DNA of 64,000 nucleotides from Bradyrhizobium lablabi (lineage in GTDB: Bacteria > Pseudomonadota > Alphaproteobacteria > Rhizobiales > Xanthobacteraceae). A program made the translations under genes and the position numbers. Positions 32,284-39,439 of the stretch are shown in pieces. The first letter of the stretch is position 1. Every line of letters starts with the position of its first letter. The stretch spans positions 186,001 to 250,000 of the forward strand of contig NZ_JAFCJK010000002.1 of NCBI RefSeq assembly GCF_018131005.1, read 5' to 3'. The notes below the pieces were generated by a model. The model worked only from the letters and a program-made list of their open reading frames with translations. It was not told the origin of the DNA and searched no databases.

Positions 32284-33000
32284 TCAGGCCAGCACCTCGT
32301 CAAACAGGCCATGCATCGCCGCCCAGGAGCGGCGGTCGGCCTGCGCATTGTAGAACGCGGTGCGCAGCATCGTGCCGTCGGCGGCGGGATTGGTGAAGCC
32401 GTGCAGCGCGTTGCCGTAGCTGATCACCTGCCAGTCGGAGACCATCGCCGCGCGCATCTCGTCCTCGAACGCCGCGACCTGTTCGGGCGGCGCCAGCGGA
32501 TCCTCCGCACCGGTCAAGACCAGCACGCTCGCCTTCACCGCGCCTTTAGCCGCCGGCAGCTTGGTCGAGAGACCGCCGTGGAAGCTGACGACAGCCTTGA
32601 GCTCGGCGCCGTCGCGCGCAAGCTCCAGCACGACCGAGCCGCCGAAGCAGAATCCGATCGCGACGCATCTGTTGGCATCGACCTCAGGCAGCGCCGCGAG
32701 CGCGCCCAGCGCGGCGCGGCCGCGGGCGCGCAAAGTCGCCGGCTCGGCGCGGAGGCCGCCCAGGACCCTGCTGATCTCCTCGAGATTGGTTGCCTGCCGG
32801 CGGTCGCCGAACATGTCGGCTGCGAGCGCCACATAACCGTGTTCGGCAAGCCTGCGCGCGCGCTCCATTACGAATTCGCCGAGCCCGACCCCTTCGTGAA
32901 ACACCAGCACGCCGGGCCGCTTTCCGCCCGCTTCTCCGAAAGCGACGTAGCCGCGGAGATTGGTCTCGCCGCAGCGGTAATCGAGATCGCGTGTCTGCAT
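32284..33000 (-). CDS. Dienelactone hydrolase family protein
   Basis: A 238-residue alpha/beta-hydrolase of normal length for the family. Glu36 (FHEGVGLGEF), nucleophile Cys118 (IGFCFGGS), an acid in TGAEDPLAPP and a His in ALHGFTNP match the Cys-His-Asp triad. The family opens cyclic enol-lactones in chloroaromatic breakdown, but many members are general esterases. ATG 33000 fits the family start; the frame extends 55 codons upstream without similarity. It precedes the NicO/UreH-type gene. Confidence 0.9.
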   Translation of the reverse strand: MQTRDLDYRCGETNLRGYVAFGEAGGKRPGVLVFHEGVGLGEFVMERARRLAEHGYVALAADMFGDRRQATNLEEISRVLGGLRAEPATLRARGRAALGALAALPEVDANRCVAIGFCFGGSVVLELARDGAELKAVVSFHGGLSTKLPAAKGAVKASVLVLTGAEDPLAPPEQVAAFEDEMRAAMVSDWQVISYGNALHGFTNPAADGTMLRTAFYNAQADRRSWAAMHGLFDEVLA

Positions 33001-33121
33001 GTCATTCTCGCAACGACGGAAGAAGCGCGGAACTTCACACCGGCTTGCAAGCGACACAAGCCGAAATCGGAGCGCCTCCGCCGCCGGCGCGCTTGGGTGT
33101 GGCAACCACCGAAGAAGACCT

Positions 33122-33154
33122 ATTATCGGTTCTGATTGAATTACAACCGACAAT
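33122..33154. repeat. Dispersed palindromic repeat (family 1), left-half copy d
   Basis: TTATCGGTTCTGATTGAATT, then ACAACCGACAAT: an imperfect inverted repeat matching the palindromic half of the 19980 copy (TCTGATTGAAT core). The tail half is absent. It lies between the dienelactone hydrolase start and tRNA-Thr. Confidence 0.55.
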
Positions 33155-33229
33155 GATCTAGGCACGGTGCGTGGTTCTGGCCCTCGCCCGGCAGGTCTGC
33201 TATGCGAGCGCGCGAAATCCCATTCATTT

Positions 33230-33304
33230 GCCGGCTTAGCTCAGCGGTAGAGCAGCAGTTTTGTAAACTGAAGGTCGGGGGTTCAATCCCCTCAGCCGGC
33301 ACCA
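33230..33304 (+). tRNA. tRNA-Thr (anticodon TGT)
   Basis: A 75-base tRNA including encoded CCA. The acceptor stem GCCGGCT pairs with AGCCGGC. The D-arm is GCTCAGCGGTAGAGC, the anticodon loop TTTGTAA (anticodon TGT), and the T-arm GGGGGTTCAATCCCC. Discriminator A is at 33301. No plus-strand neighbour suggests a tRNA operon. Confidence 0.95.
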
Positions 33305-33488
33305 GTACCTAGGCCTGTGCCGCCTCAGCGGGGCAAACCGCGTCGGTAGTCGTGGCCAAGCCACAGACCGTTTGCCACAAGGGCATCGTCCTCAGGACTG
33401 TCCTTCAAATGGAGGATGCGCAGGACAGCGAGGTCATGCTTGGGTGCCGCCTCGCATCCCGATTGTCGTCGTGCAAAAGAGGATCACG

Positions 33489-33671
33489 ATGATTGACGAA
33501 AGACAGGCTCGCCAGCGCGCACACTCCAACAATATCGAACGGTATCGCCGGCTGCTCCAGACCCTGCTTTCGGACGTCGAGCACCAATTCATCGAGAGGC
33601 GCCTAGCGGAAGAACAGGCGGCCCTGACGAAGCTAGCCGGGCAGAATCCCAGCCCCGCGCCTTCCTTCTGA
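33489..33671 (+). CDS. Small hypothetical protein, helical
   Basis: A 60-residue protein, strongly helical and charged (NNIERYRRLLQTLLSDVEHQ, then FIERRLAEEQAALTKLAG). ATG 33489 follows AGAGGATC. Composition and length match small conserved rhizobial proteins of unknown function. The longer upstream reading is not used. Confidence 0.7.
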   Translation: MIDERQARQRAHSNNIERYRRLLQTLLSDVEHQFIERRLAEEQAALTKLAGQNPSPAPSF

Positions 33672-33879
33672 ACGCGAGAGCGATTCCACGATCGCTCTCC
33701 TCGCCCATTCGTCTCGCTGTCTCATGGTCCCCCATTACCCTCTGCCATGCGAGTTCACCCTTAACCTGTGGCACGTTTCACGCAGCGAGAGGTGATTCGG
33801 CGACCAGATCGCCGCATATCGGATTGCTTCTGTCAATGCCGGTCAAAGGCGTGTATGGATGTGGTGGGTGGATCAAGCG

Positions 33880-34065
33880 ATGACCTATTTCATTCTAGCG
33901 CGGGACGGCACCAGCCGGATTGTCCTGAAGCGCGACAGCGAGGACGCTGCCGAGAAGAAGGCGCGCGAGCTGAAGGAGATGGGCTGGTTCGAGGTCGAGA
34001 TCCGGGAGGACAATCCCTACGCGGGACCGGTCGTGCCGGGCACCCATTCACGAACGCTTCAATGA
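33880..34065 (+). CDS. Small hypothetical protein
   Basis: A 61-residue cytosolic protein: MTYFILARDGTSRIVLKRDS, an Ala/Glu/Lys helix (EDAAEKKARELKEMG), then a polar end. ATG 33880 was preferred to ATG 33859 because similarity-like sequence starts there and GGTGGATC precedes it. Function unknown. It lies 40 bases before the next small gene on the same strand. Confidence 0.65.
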   Translation: MTYFILARDGTSRIVLKRDSEDAAEKKARELKEMGWFEVEIREDNPYAGPVVPGTHSRTLQ

Positions 34066-34105
34066 ACCTTTGCAGGCGGCCTCACACATATTGGTGAGGT
34101 GCCAC

Positions 34106-34282
34106 ATGTCCGACACAGCACATTACCGGTTCCAATCCGATCAGGCGAGACGGCTGGCCCGCCAAGTCACCGATGCCGCGATTCGCGAAAAACTGCTCGA
34201 AATGGCCGAAGAATACGGCCGCTACGCCGACATGATCGAGGCGCGCACCGCCGAGCGAGTCGCCCTCGAGCCCGTCGCCTAG
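34106..34282 (+). CDS. Small helical hypothetical protein
   Basis: A 58-residue protein consisting mostly of helix (RRLARQVTDAAIREKLLEMA, then EEYGRYADMIEARTA). This resembles the short rhizobial proteins with the pattern DAA-x-R-x-x-L-x-x-MAEEY. ATG 34106 follows GGTGAGG; a TTG 12 codons upstream is less likely. Unknown function. Confidence 0.7.
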   Translation: MSDTAHYRFQSDQARRLARQVTDAAIREKLLEMAEEYGRYADMIEARTAERVALEPVA

Positions 34283-34447
34283 AGCCATTGCCGGCAAGCG
34301 TCCCTCCCGGACCGCCGGATCGCCCCTGCCGGTGTCACTCTTTTGTCACCGCGTTGGCAAAACGAATGTCTTCGTCAACCATCATCATGGTGAACGCTTG
34401 ATTCCGCAAAACTGCTTTGCTGGAATCTGAACCTGCTAAGGTGCGCC

Positions 34448-34858
34448 ATGAAGTGGATGAAAGAACGCGATCTGCTGATCGCGCAGACGATGGCCTTCGT
34501 CCAATCGGTGACGGGCAAGCGGCCCAGCGCCGAAGTGCCGATCGCCGCCCCGCGGATTGAGAATCCCGCTGCCGCGCCGCCGCCATTGCCGGTGGTGGCA
34601 GAAGCTCCGCCCACCATCGTGCCGGGTCCGGCGGTCGCAGCGAGCGCCCAGGAGCCTGCGACGACCGGCGCGCAGCCGGTATTCGCCAAGCTCGACATCC
34701 GCGGTGACTTCCAGTCCGAGGTGCAGGCGCGGGTTGCGAATTTCCGCGCCAATCAGGAGCGCTTCATCAGGGAGCGCGAGGCGTACAGCAACGCCACCAT
34801 GGCGAAGGTTCGAGCCACGTTGCGCGACAATGGTGAGCTGCCCCGCTCCGGCGAGTAA
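34448..34858 (+). CDS. Hypothetical protein with Pro/Ala-rich linker
   Basis: A 136-residue protein with three parts. The N-terminal helix is KERDLLIAQTMAFVQSVTGK. A Pro/Ala-rich disordered linker follows (about 28-75). The C-terminal helical region is FQSEVQARVANFRANQERFI and beyond. No signal peptide or known domain. It may act as a small scaffold or coiled-coil protein; that is inference. It is conserved-looking and stands alone. Confidence 0.75.
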   Translation: MKWMKERDLLIAQTMAFVQSVTGKRPSAEVPIAAPRIENPAAAPPPLPVVAEAPPTIVPGPAVAASAQEPATTGAQPVFAKLDIRGDFQSEVQARVANFRANQERFIREREAYSNATMAKVRATLRDNGELPRSGE

Positions 34859-34952
34859 GGCTCCAATTCCTGCCTCTATCCCGCTGGCCGTCCGCGGCGG
34901 CCGGCCTTGCTATGGCTCCCGGCGATGGGAAACGAGCCGGCTGTTCGAGCGA

Positions 34953-35060
34953 TCAAAGCCACGCGTAGACCAATGCCAGATTGGCCGCACATGCCGCCAG
35001 CAGCGCAACCGTCAGCGTGAATTGCACGCGGTCGTCAGGGGTCTGGCGGATCACTCTCAT
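34953..35060 (-). CDS. Very small single-span membrane protein
   Basis: A 35-residue frame: MRVIRQTPDDRVQFTLTVAL, then a hydrophobic run to LVYAWL. It predicts one membrane helix with a charged cytoplasmic N-terminus. No strong ribosome-binding site precedes ATG 35060. Protein-like composition and clean ends favour a real gene, but the support is modest. Confidence 0.45.
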   Translation of the reverse strand: MRVIRQTPDDRVQFTLTVALLAACAANLALVYAWL

Positions 35061-35288
35061 GCGCTGAAGCATCCGGCGATTCTACCCGTGGAGTCCCGGA
35101 GATTCTTTTTTCCGGGATTTACCCCTCGTTAAAGACTCCAAAGAGCGCGCAGCCAAAAGGACCGAAATGATCCTTATTTTCAAGCGCTTGCTTTGAAGGT
35201 CTTCTCACGGCTGCGTGAACGAGGCAGCACGCCCTTCCCCTGAACCTCACAGGCGCTCTCGCGTTGTCGGGTTATCGCGGAGCGATCG

Positions 35289-35543
35289 ATGCCCTACGCG
35301 CTGTTTTATCAGGACGCCAAGCTGAGCAAGGCCTACCCATCCGAAGCCGATGTTTGGAAATTGGCCAGGAGGTCCGGCCTGGTCGTTGATGCCGTCTCGG
35401 AAGAGGAGAAGCAGTCTCCCCGTCCGGTGCTGGACAACGACTACGAAATTCGGCCGTGCCAACTCGAGCCGAACGAAGACCCCGCCAAGAACAAGGCTGA
35501 TGCCGAGCGCGAAGCGCGCCTGCAGCCGCGGTTGAATTCATGA
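35289..35543 (+). CDS. Small hypothetical protein
   Basis: An 84-residue soluble protein: PYALFYQDAKLSKAYPSEAD, VWKLARRSGLV, an acidic middle, then a Lys/Glu/Arg-rich end. GGAG lies 8 bases before ATG 35289. It resembles small conserved bradyrhizobial proteins of unknown role. Monocistronic. Confidence 0.7.
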   Translation: MPYALFYQDAKLSKAYPSEADVWKLARRSGLVVDAVSEEEKQSPRPVLDNDYEIRPCQLEPNEDPAKNKADAEREARLQPRLNS

Positions 35544-35602
35544 AGATTTTGTCCGCTCAGCCCCCATGTTGGCCGGATGCGGTAATGGCAGTAGCCAGCA
35601 AC

Positions 35603-35842
35603 CTACGGTGTGGCCGTCACCAGCGACGCTTGTTCGGAGGCAAGCGAGACGCACACCTTCCGTCGATGCAGACCACGGATCGCACCAGTCACCTTGAGCA
35701 CCTTGCCGATCGGGCAGGATGGATCCTGCACGAAGGCTACCTCATAGGGGGAGAGGATCAGGGGCTCGGATTTCAGTACGGTCTGGGCAAGAGACGGCAC
35801 AGCGACCGCAGAAAAGATCAGCCCTAACGCAAGAGCACGCAT
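35603..35842 (-). CDS. Small exported protein, DUF6719-like
   Basis: A 79-residue protein with signal peptide (RALALGLIFSAVAVPSLAQT) and a mature domain of about 60 residues: LKSEPLILSPYEVAFVQDPS, CPIGKVLKVTGAIRGLHRRK, VCVSLASE. The two Cys probably form a disulphide in the periplasm. From memory it matches the family called DUF6719; this needs a profile search. ATG 35842 is preferred over a start 14 codons upstream because the signal peptide begins there. Confidence 0.75.
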   Translation of the reverse strand: MRALALGLIFSAVAVPSLAQTVLKSEPLILSPYEVAFVQDPSCPIGKVLKVTGAIRGLHRRKVCVSLASEQASLVTATP

Positions 35843-35973
35843 GTTTTTTTGTCCACCAACCCCGGCCTTTGCATAATAACGCATCGTCAGTGAAAGTTCC
35901 GTGCAGTGCAGGGATTATTTTTGCATTGCGCGAATGCCGCCGATGCAGGCCTGAGGGGTCAGCCTTGCGCCAA

Positions 35974-36002
35974 ACAAAAAGGCCGGCTGAAAGCCGGCCT
36001 TC
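35974..36002 (-). terminator. Rho-independent terminator of outer-membrane protein gene
   Basis: On the minus strand AAGGCCGGC and its complement form a 9-bp stem (36001-35993 with 35987-35979) around a 5-base loop, followed by TTTTTG. It lies 24 bases after the stop of the beta-barrel gene. Confidence 0.85.
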
Positions 36003-36025
36003 CGCGTCGATAGAACAAGCTCCTA

Positions 36026-36739
36026 TCAGTACCTGGCGGCAGCCGGGCCACCCCAGCCGAAGCGGTAGTTGACGCCCAGTTTGACTGTGTGCTCGTCGTT
36101 CCGGAAGCTTGAGCCGACGATGTCGGCCGGGCCGGACGTGAATGTCGTCTTGCCGAAATTGTAGTACTGATATTCGGCCTTGGCCGACCAGTTCGGGGCG
36201 AACATGTATTCGAGGCCGGCGCCGACCGTGTAGCCGTCCTTGTGATTGCCGTCTGTAGTAAAGCCCGCCGGGACGCCTGCGGCCGAGACGCCAATATTGT
36301 TGTTGTCGCGCCAGGCGTAGCCGCCCTTGGCGTAAAGCAACGCTGGCCCCCAAGTGTAGCCAAGCCGGCCGGTGACAGAACCAATCTGGTCGGTGTTGCC
36401 GGTCACCAGCGTACCCGCCGGGAACAGCACGCCGTTGTTCGAACCGCCAGTCAGCCAGCTGTACTGAGCTTCGATACCCAACACCCAGTTAGGGGCAAAC
36501 TGATAGTCGAAACCGCCCTGCACGCCGCCCATGAAGCGGGAGTCGCTGCCCATCAGATTGGTACCGTCGGTGAAAGCGCCGCCGATATGACCGCCGAGGT
36601 AGAAACCGGTCCAGTTGTAGATCAGCGCAGGCGCTGTTGGCGGAGGCGCCTTGGTGTACGCTCGGGCCGGGATATCCGCCGCGAAGGCGGGACTCGCCAA
36701 AGCAACCAAGGCGAAAGTGCCGAACAAAAACTTCTTCAT
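36026..36739 (-). CDS. Outer-membrane beta-barrel protein (Omp25/31-like)
   Basis: A 237-residue protein with signal peptide (KKFLFGTFALVALASPAFAA) and a short Pro-rich start (TKAPPPTAPALI). Eight-strand barrel features follow: YNWTGFYLGGHIGGAFTDG, FDYQFAPNWVLGIEAQYSWL, YTVGAGLEYMFAPNWSAKAE. The final strand VKLGVNYRFGWGGPAAARY ends near the aromatic C-terminus typical of barrels. This is the common rhizobial porin-like surface protein type. Monocistronic, with its own terminator. Confidence 0.92.
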   Translation of the reverse strand: MKKFLFGTFALVALASPAFAADIPARAYTKAPPPTAPALIYNWTGFYLGGHIGGAFTDGTNLMGSDSRFMGGVQGGFDYQFAPNWVLGIEAQYSWLTGGSNNGVLFPAGTLVTGNTDQIGSVTGRLGYTWGPALLYAKGGYAWRDNNNIGVSAAGVPAGFTTDGNHKDGYTVGAGLEYMFAPNWSAKAEYQYYNFGKTTFTSGPADIVGSSFRNDEHTVKLGVNYRFGWGGPAAARY

Positions 36740-36983
36740 CTCTTCATCCCCATTCCGAGCGCTCCGGTATCAATCCAAACAACGTGACGTCAATTGGGTT
36801 GCATTGGGTGATGCCGGAACTGTGATGTTCCCAGGCTGTGACAGCGCGGCAACAGAGCCGGTTTGTTCCATGTCACGGAAGGCTTTTTCGCCCGTTAAAA
36901 GACCATTATGTGGGTCGCGGATGGCTAAGGGCCGGTTCAATGCTCCCTGAAAAGTGATCGCGCCTTGTTAATAGTCCGATCAC

Positions 36984-37418
36984 TTAGCGCGACATCTTCT
37001 CCAGCTCGGAAAATGGCGCATAGCTGACGCCCGCGCAGGGCTCGGCGGCGTTCTCGATGGTGCGATCGAGGCGCCCATCGACGAACAGGATGCCGCGCTC
37101 GCGCGCCGGACGATAGCTGCCGTCGGATTCGCGCGGGCTGTAGCGCAGGCAGACGACGTATCGCTGCCGCCCGCCGACCGTGCGCTGCACGGGTTCGGCG
37201 ATCACGGCATCGTGCACACCGGCGGGGTTGTTGAGATAGGTTCGCATGAACGCCAAAATCTCGGGGCGGTAGTCGTTTGGAAAAGGCTGCACCGCGGCGC
37301 CACTGGTGAACGAAATTGGCGAGCTACTCTCGTCGCTGCTGGCGCAGCCGGCGAGCACGATCGGCACCAGCACCGTCGCCGCTGACACTGCCAATCTGCC
37401 CAATTGTCGCTGTCCCAT
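36984..37418 (-). CDS. Lipoprotein, hypothetical
   Basis: A 144-residue lipoprotein: the signal ends VPIVLAGCAS, giving a lipobox with Cys near residue 24. The mature domain has FPNDYRPEILAFMRTYLNNP, RQRYVVCLRYSPRE and ILFVDGRLDRTIENA, a compact fold with two Cys. It resembles lipoproteins of unknown function in Bradyrhizobium. ATG 37418 was chosen because the signal peptide starts there; the open frame extends 40 codons upstream. Confidence 0.8.
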   Translation of the reverse strand: MGQRQLGRLAVSAATVLVPIVLAGCASSDESSSPISFTSGAAVQPFPNDYRPEILAFMRTYLNNPAGVHDAVIAEPVQRTVGGRQRYVVCLRYSPRESDGSYRPARERGILFVDGRLDRTIENAAEPCAGVSYAPFSELEKMSR

Positions 37419-37624
37419 CACTGGCCCCGCGGTCTCATAGACCAGCGGCTGCCGGCTATCAATCTCTCTGGACGGCGCTTCCTGCACGCGAGCTAGACCG
37501 CCTCTCGTCTTGCGAGAAGCGCTCCGGCCCGCCGCCATTGGGGAAGCAATGGCAAGCGGGCCGGGTCTGATATCCGCTGACGCGGCGGGGCAATGTGAAT
37601 CGTACCGCGTCCGGCGGATCAGAT

Positions 37625-37915
37625 TCAGCCGCGCTTGAAGGGCGCGACGTGCTTGACCGCAACCTTCGGCGTCAGGTGCCTGGAGGCGTGCTTCGGCGTC
37701 CCCTTCAGCTTCAGCATGCCCATATGCGTGTGGTGGTGATGACGATAGTGCTTGTGGTGATGGCCCATCTTTGCATTCGCGTTCAGGAGCTTCGACGCCG
37801 CGCGCTCACTCTTGATCACAGGCGCGCGAGTTGTGGTCTGGCCGTAGCCCGCGGCGAATGCCGGGGCAGCGATAACGGACACGGCAAGCAGCGCTGCGGA
37901 AATCGTCTTCAACAT
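37625..37915 (-). CDS. His-rich exported protein
   Basis: A 96-residue protein with a signal peptide (LKTISAALLAVSVIAAPAFA). The mature part is basic and contains the His cluster HHHKHYRHHHHTHMG (about 52-66), a likely Ni, Zn or Cu binding stretch. ATG 37915 follows GAGGAG. Probably periplasmic; function unknown. The metal role is inference from composition. Confidence 0.75.
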   Translation of the reverse strand: MLKTISAALLAVSVIAAPAFAAGYGQTTTRAPVIKSERAASKLLNANAKMGHHHKHYRHHHHTHMGMLKLKGTPKHASRHLTPKVAVKHVAPFKRG

Positions 37916-38188
37916 GGTGGTCTCCTCTTGCACGGGATCGCAAGGCGGCCGGATGGTCGGCCTTGCCGATCAATGCGGGCGACCTTACGGATAGCGCGCT
38001 GAACCCGCTCTGAAGCGCGGCGACAGACTTCGTTCATCTGGATGACCTTCTGGTCATGTTCCCGGCTGCTGCAATCACGCGGAATCGCTGGCGCGGTTGG
38101 GAATGTTCTGATGCCTTGGGTGTTCAAGTCGGCAGGCTTCGGTGTAGGGTTGCCGAGCACGATCAGAAACGATCAGGAGCGACGAAGA

Positions 38189-38737
38189 ATGAGCAAAAAG
38201 ACGACACGGCTTTTGACCTTGGCGGCGCTGTCGATGGCGATCACTGCCGGGCCCGTCATCTCGGCTTACGCCGCGGGCGGCGACAATCCCTCGCCGCCGG
38301 CCTCCGACAGCGGCAGCAAGGGCAAGAAGGCTAAGAAGGATAGAAGCTCTGCAATCGACGATCAGAAGTTTCTGGCCGGCTATCACGCCGCCTACGCCAC
38401 GATCTACGATCGCCATGACTATGCGGCCGCCATCGAGCAGTTGAAAGCGCTCGGCCACGATGACCGCGCCGACGTCGCAAACCTCATCGGATACTCCTAT
38501 CGCAAACTCGGCGACTACAAGGTCTCGCAGATCTGGTATGAGCGCGCGCTGAAGGCAGATCCCGCCCACGTGCGCACCTGGCAATATTACGGCCTCTGGC
38601 AGGTCGAACAGGGCAATCGCGACCAGGCGCAATATCACCTGAACCGTATCGCCCAACTCGCCGGCACCAATAGCGGCGAATACCGCTCGCTCGCCGCTGC
38701 GCTCGAGAAGCCGCCGGGGACCGGCCTCGTCTACTGA
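38189..38737 (+). CDS. Exported TPR protein
   Basis: A 182-residue protein with signal peptide (LLTLAALSMAITAGPVISAYA), a Ser/Lys-rich linker (about 30-55), and about three TPR-like helix pairs. These include YDRHDYAAAIEQLKALGHDD, VANLIGYSYRKLGDYKVSQI, WYERALKADPAHVRTWQYYG and EQGNRDQAQYHLNRI. It is probably a periplasmic protein-interaction module. AGGAG precedes ATG 38189; a strong terminator follows 21 bases after the stop. Confidence 0.87.
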   Translation: MSKKTTRLLTLAALSMAITAGPVISAYAAGGDNPSPPASDSGSKGKKAKKDRSSAIDDQKFLAGYHAAYATIYDRHDYAAAIEQLKALGHDDRADVANLIGYSYRKLGDYKVSQIWYERALKADPAHVRTWQYYGLWQVEQGNRDQAQYHLNRIAQLAGTNSGEYRSLAAALEKPPGTGLVY

Positions 38738-38758
38738 CGAAAACGATCTGAACGCATT

Positions 38759-38796
38759 AAGCCGGCGCAGTCAAAACGACTGCGCCGGCTTCGTTT
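38759..38796 (+). terminator. Rho-independent terminator of TPR gene
   Basis: A perfect 14-bp stem (38759-38772 with 38778-38791, outer AAGCCGGCGC and GCGCCGGCTT) with loop AAAAC, followed by CGTTTTG. It sits 22 bases beyond the TPR gene stop. Confidence 0.9.
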
Positions 38797-38867
38797 TGCT
38801 TCATTTGCAGACGGTCAGCCAGTCGCCGAACTCGACCTTCCCAGGCCCGGGGCGCGATCCGGAAAAG

Positions 38868-38965
38868 TGTATAGCGGCTTTTCCTCGCGACAAACGCGTA
38901 ATGTTTGGTCCGAGATCGTGCTCAAACTAAAGAGATACGATCATGATGTAATTCGGCATAACCGC
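38868..38965. repeat. Dispersed repeat (family 2), copy b
   Basis: Contains GGAAAAGTGTATAGCGGCTT, TTCCTCGCGACAAACGCGTA and GAGATCGTGCTCAAACTAA, the same order as at 30763-30852 and, inverted, at 52530-52625. It lies in the 243-base gap between the TPR gene and a convergent small gene. Confidence 0.7.
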
Positions 38966-38980
38966 ATCATGCGTCATGAT

Positions 38981-39256
38981 TTAGGGATAGTGCTCCTCGC
39001 GCTTGGGCTTTTGCGGGCGGGTCGCCCCAACGGTGGCGCCATCCGATCCTGCATCCGGTTTGGCCGGACGGGCCGCCCTCTCGATCGGCGGGCTACTGTC
39101 GCCGGTCTTCCTGTTGCTGTTCAGCGCCTGGCCCGTCGTGGTCATGTTGGCGCCCTGTCCTTCAGCGGGGCCGCCGGCGGACGGGCCAGAGCTCTGCGCC
39201 AACACCGTTCCCGACAGCACCAGCGCAGCCATGAGCATTGCCGCGTTGAGTTTCAT
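38981..39256 (-). CDS. Small exported hypothetical protein
   Basis: A 91-residue protein with a signal peptide (KLNAAMLMAALVLSGTVLAQ) and a low-complexity, mostly polar mature part (SSGPSAGGPAEGQG, then charged Lys/Arg/Pro stretches). Probably periplasmic and disordered. No domain recognised. AAGG precedes ATG 39256. Confidence 0.65.
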   Translation of the reverse strand: MKLNAAMLMAALVLSGTVLAQSSGPSAGGPAEGQGANMTTTGQALNSNRKTGDSSPPIERAARPAKPDAGSDGATVGATRPQKPKREEHYP

Positions 39257-39439
39257 GGGGGCCTTTCTGTGCGCTGTATGCTTTGCAACGCACAGGCACG
39301 AATGGCGTTCCTTGCCGGCCGCGTTTCCCTCAGGTGAGGGAAAAATCAGAGACCTGGCTCCGTAGCAGCACCATGGCCGGTGTCATCGGTCACCCCGCTG
39401 GCTGTCCCGGGCCGCAGTTCGGCTCGCTTACCCTGCGCG

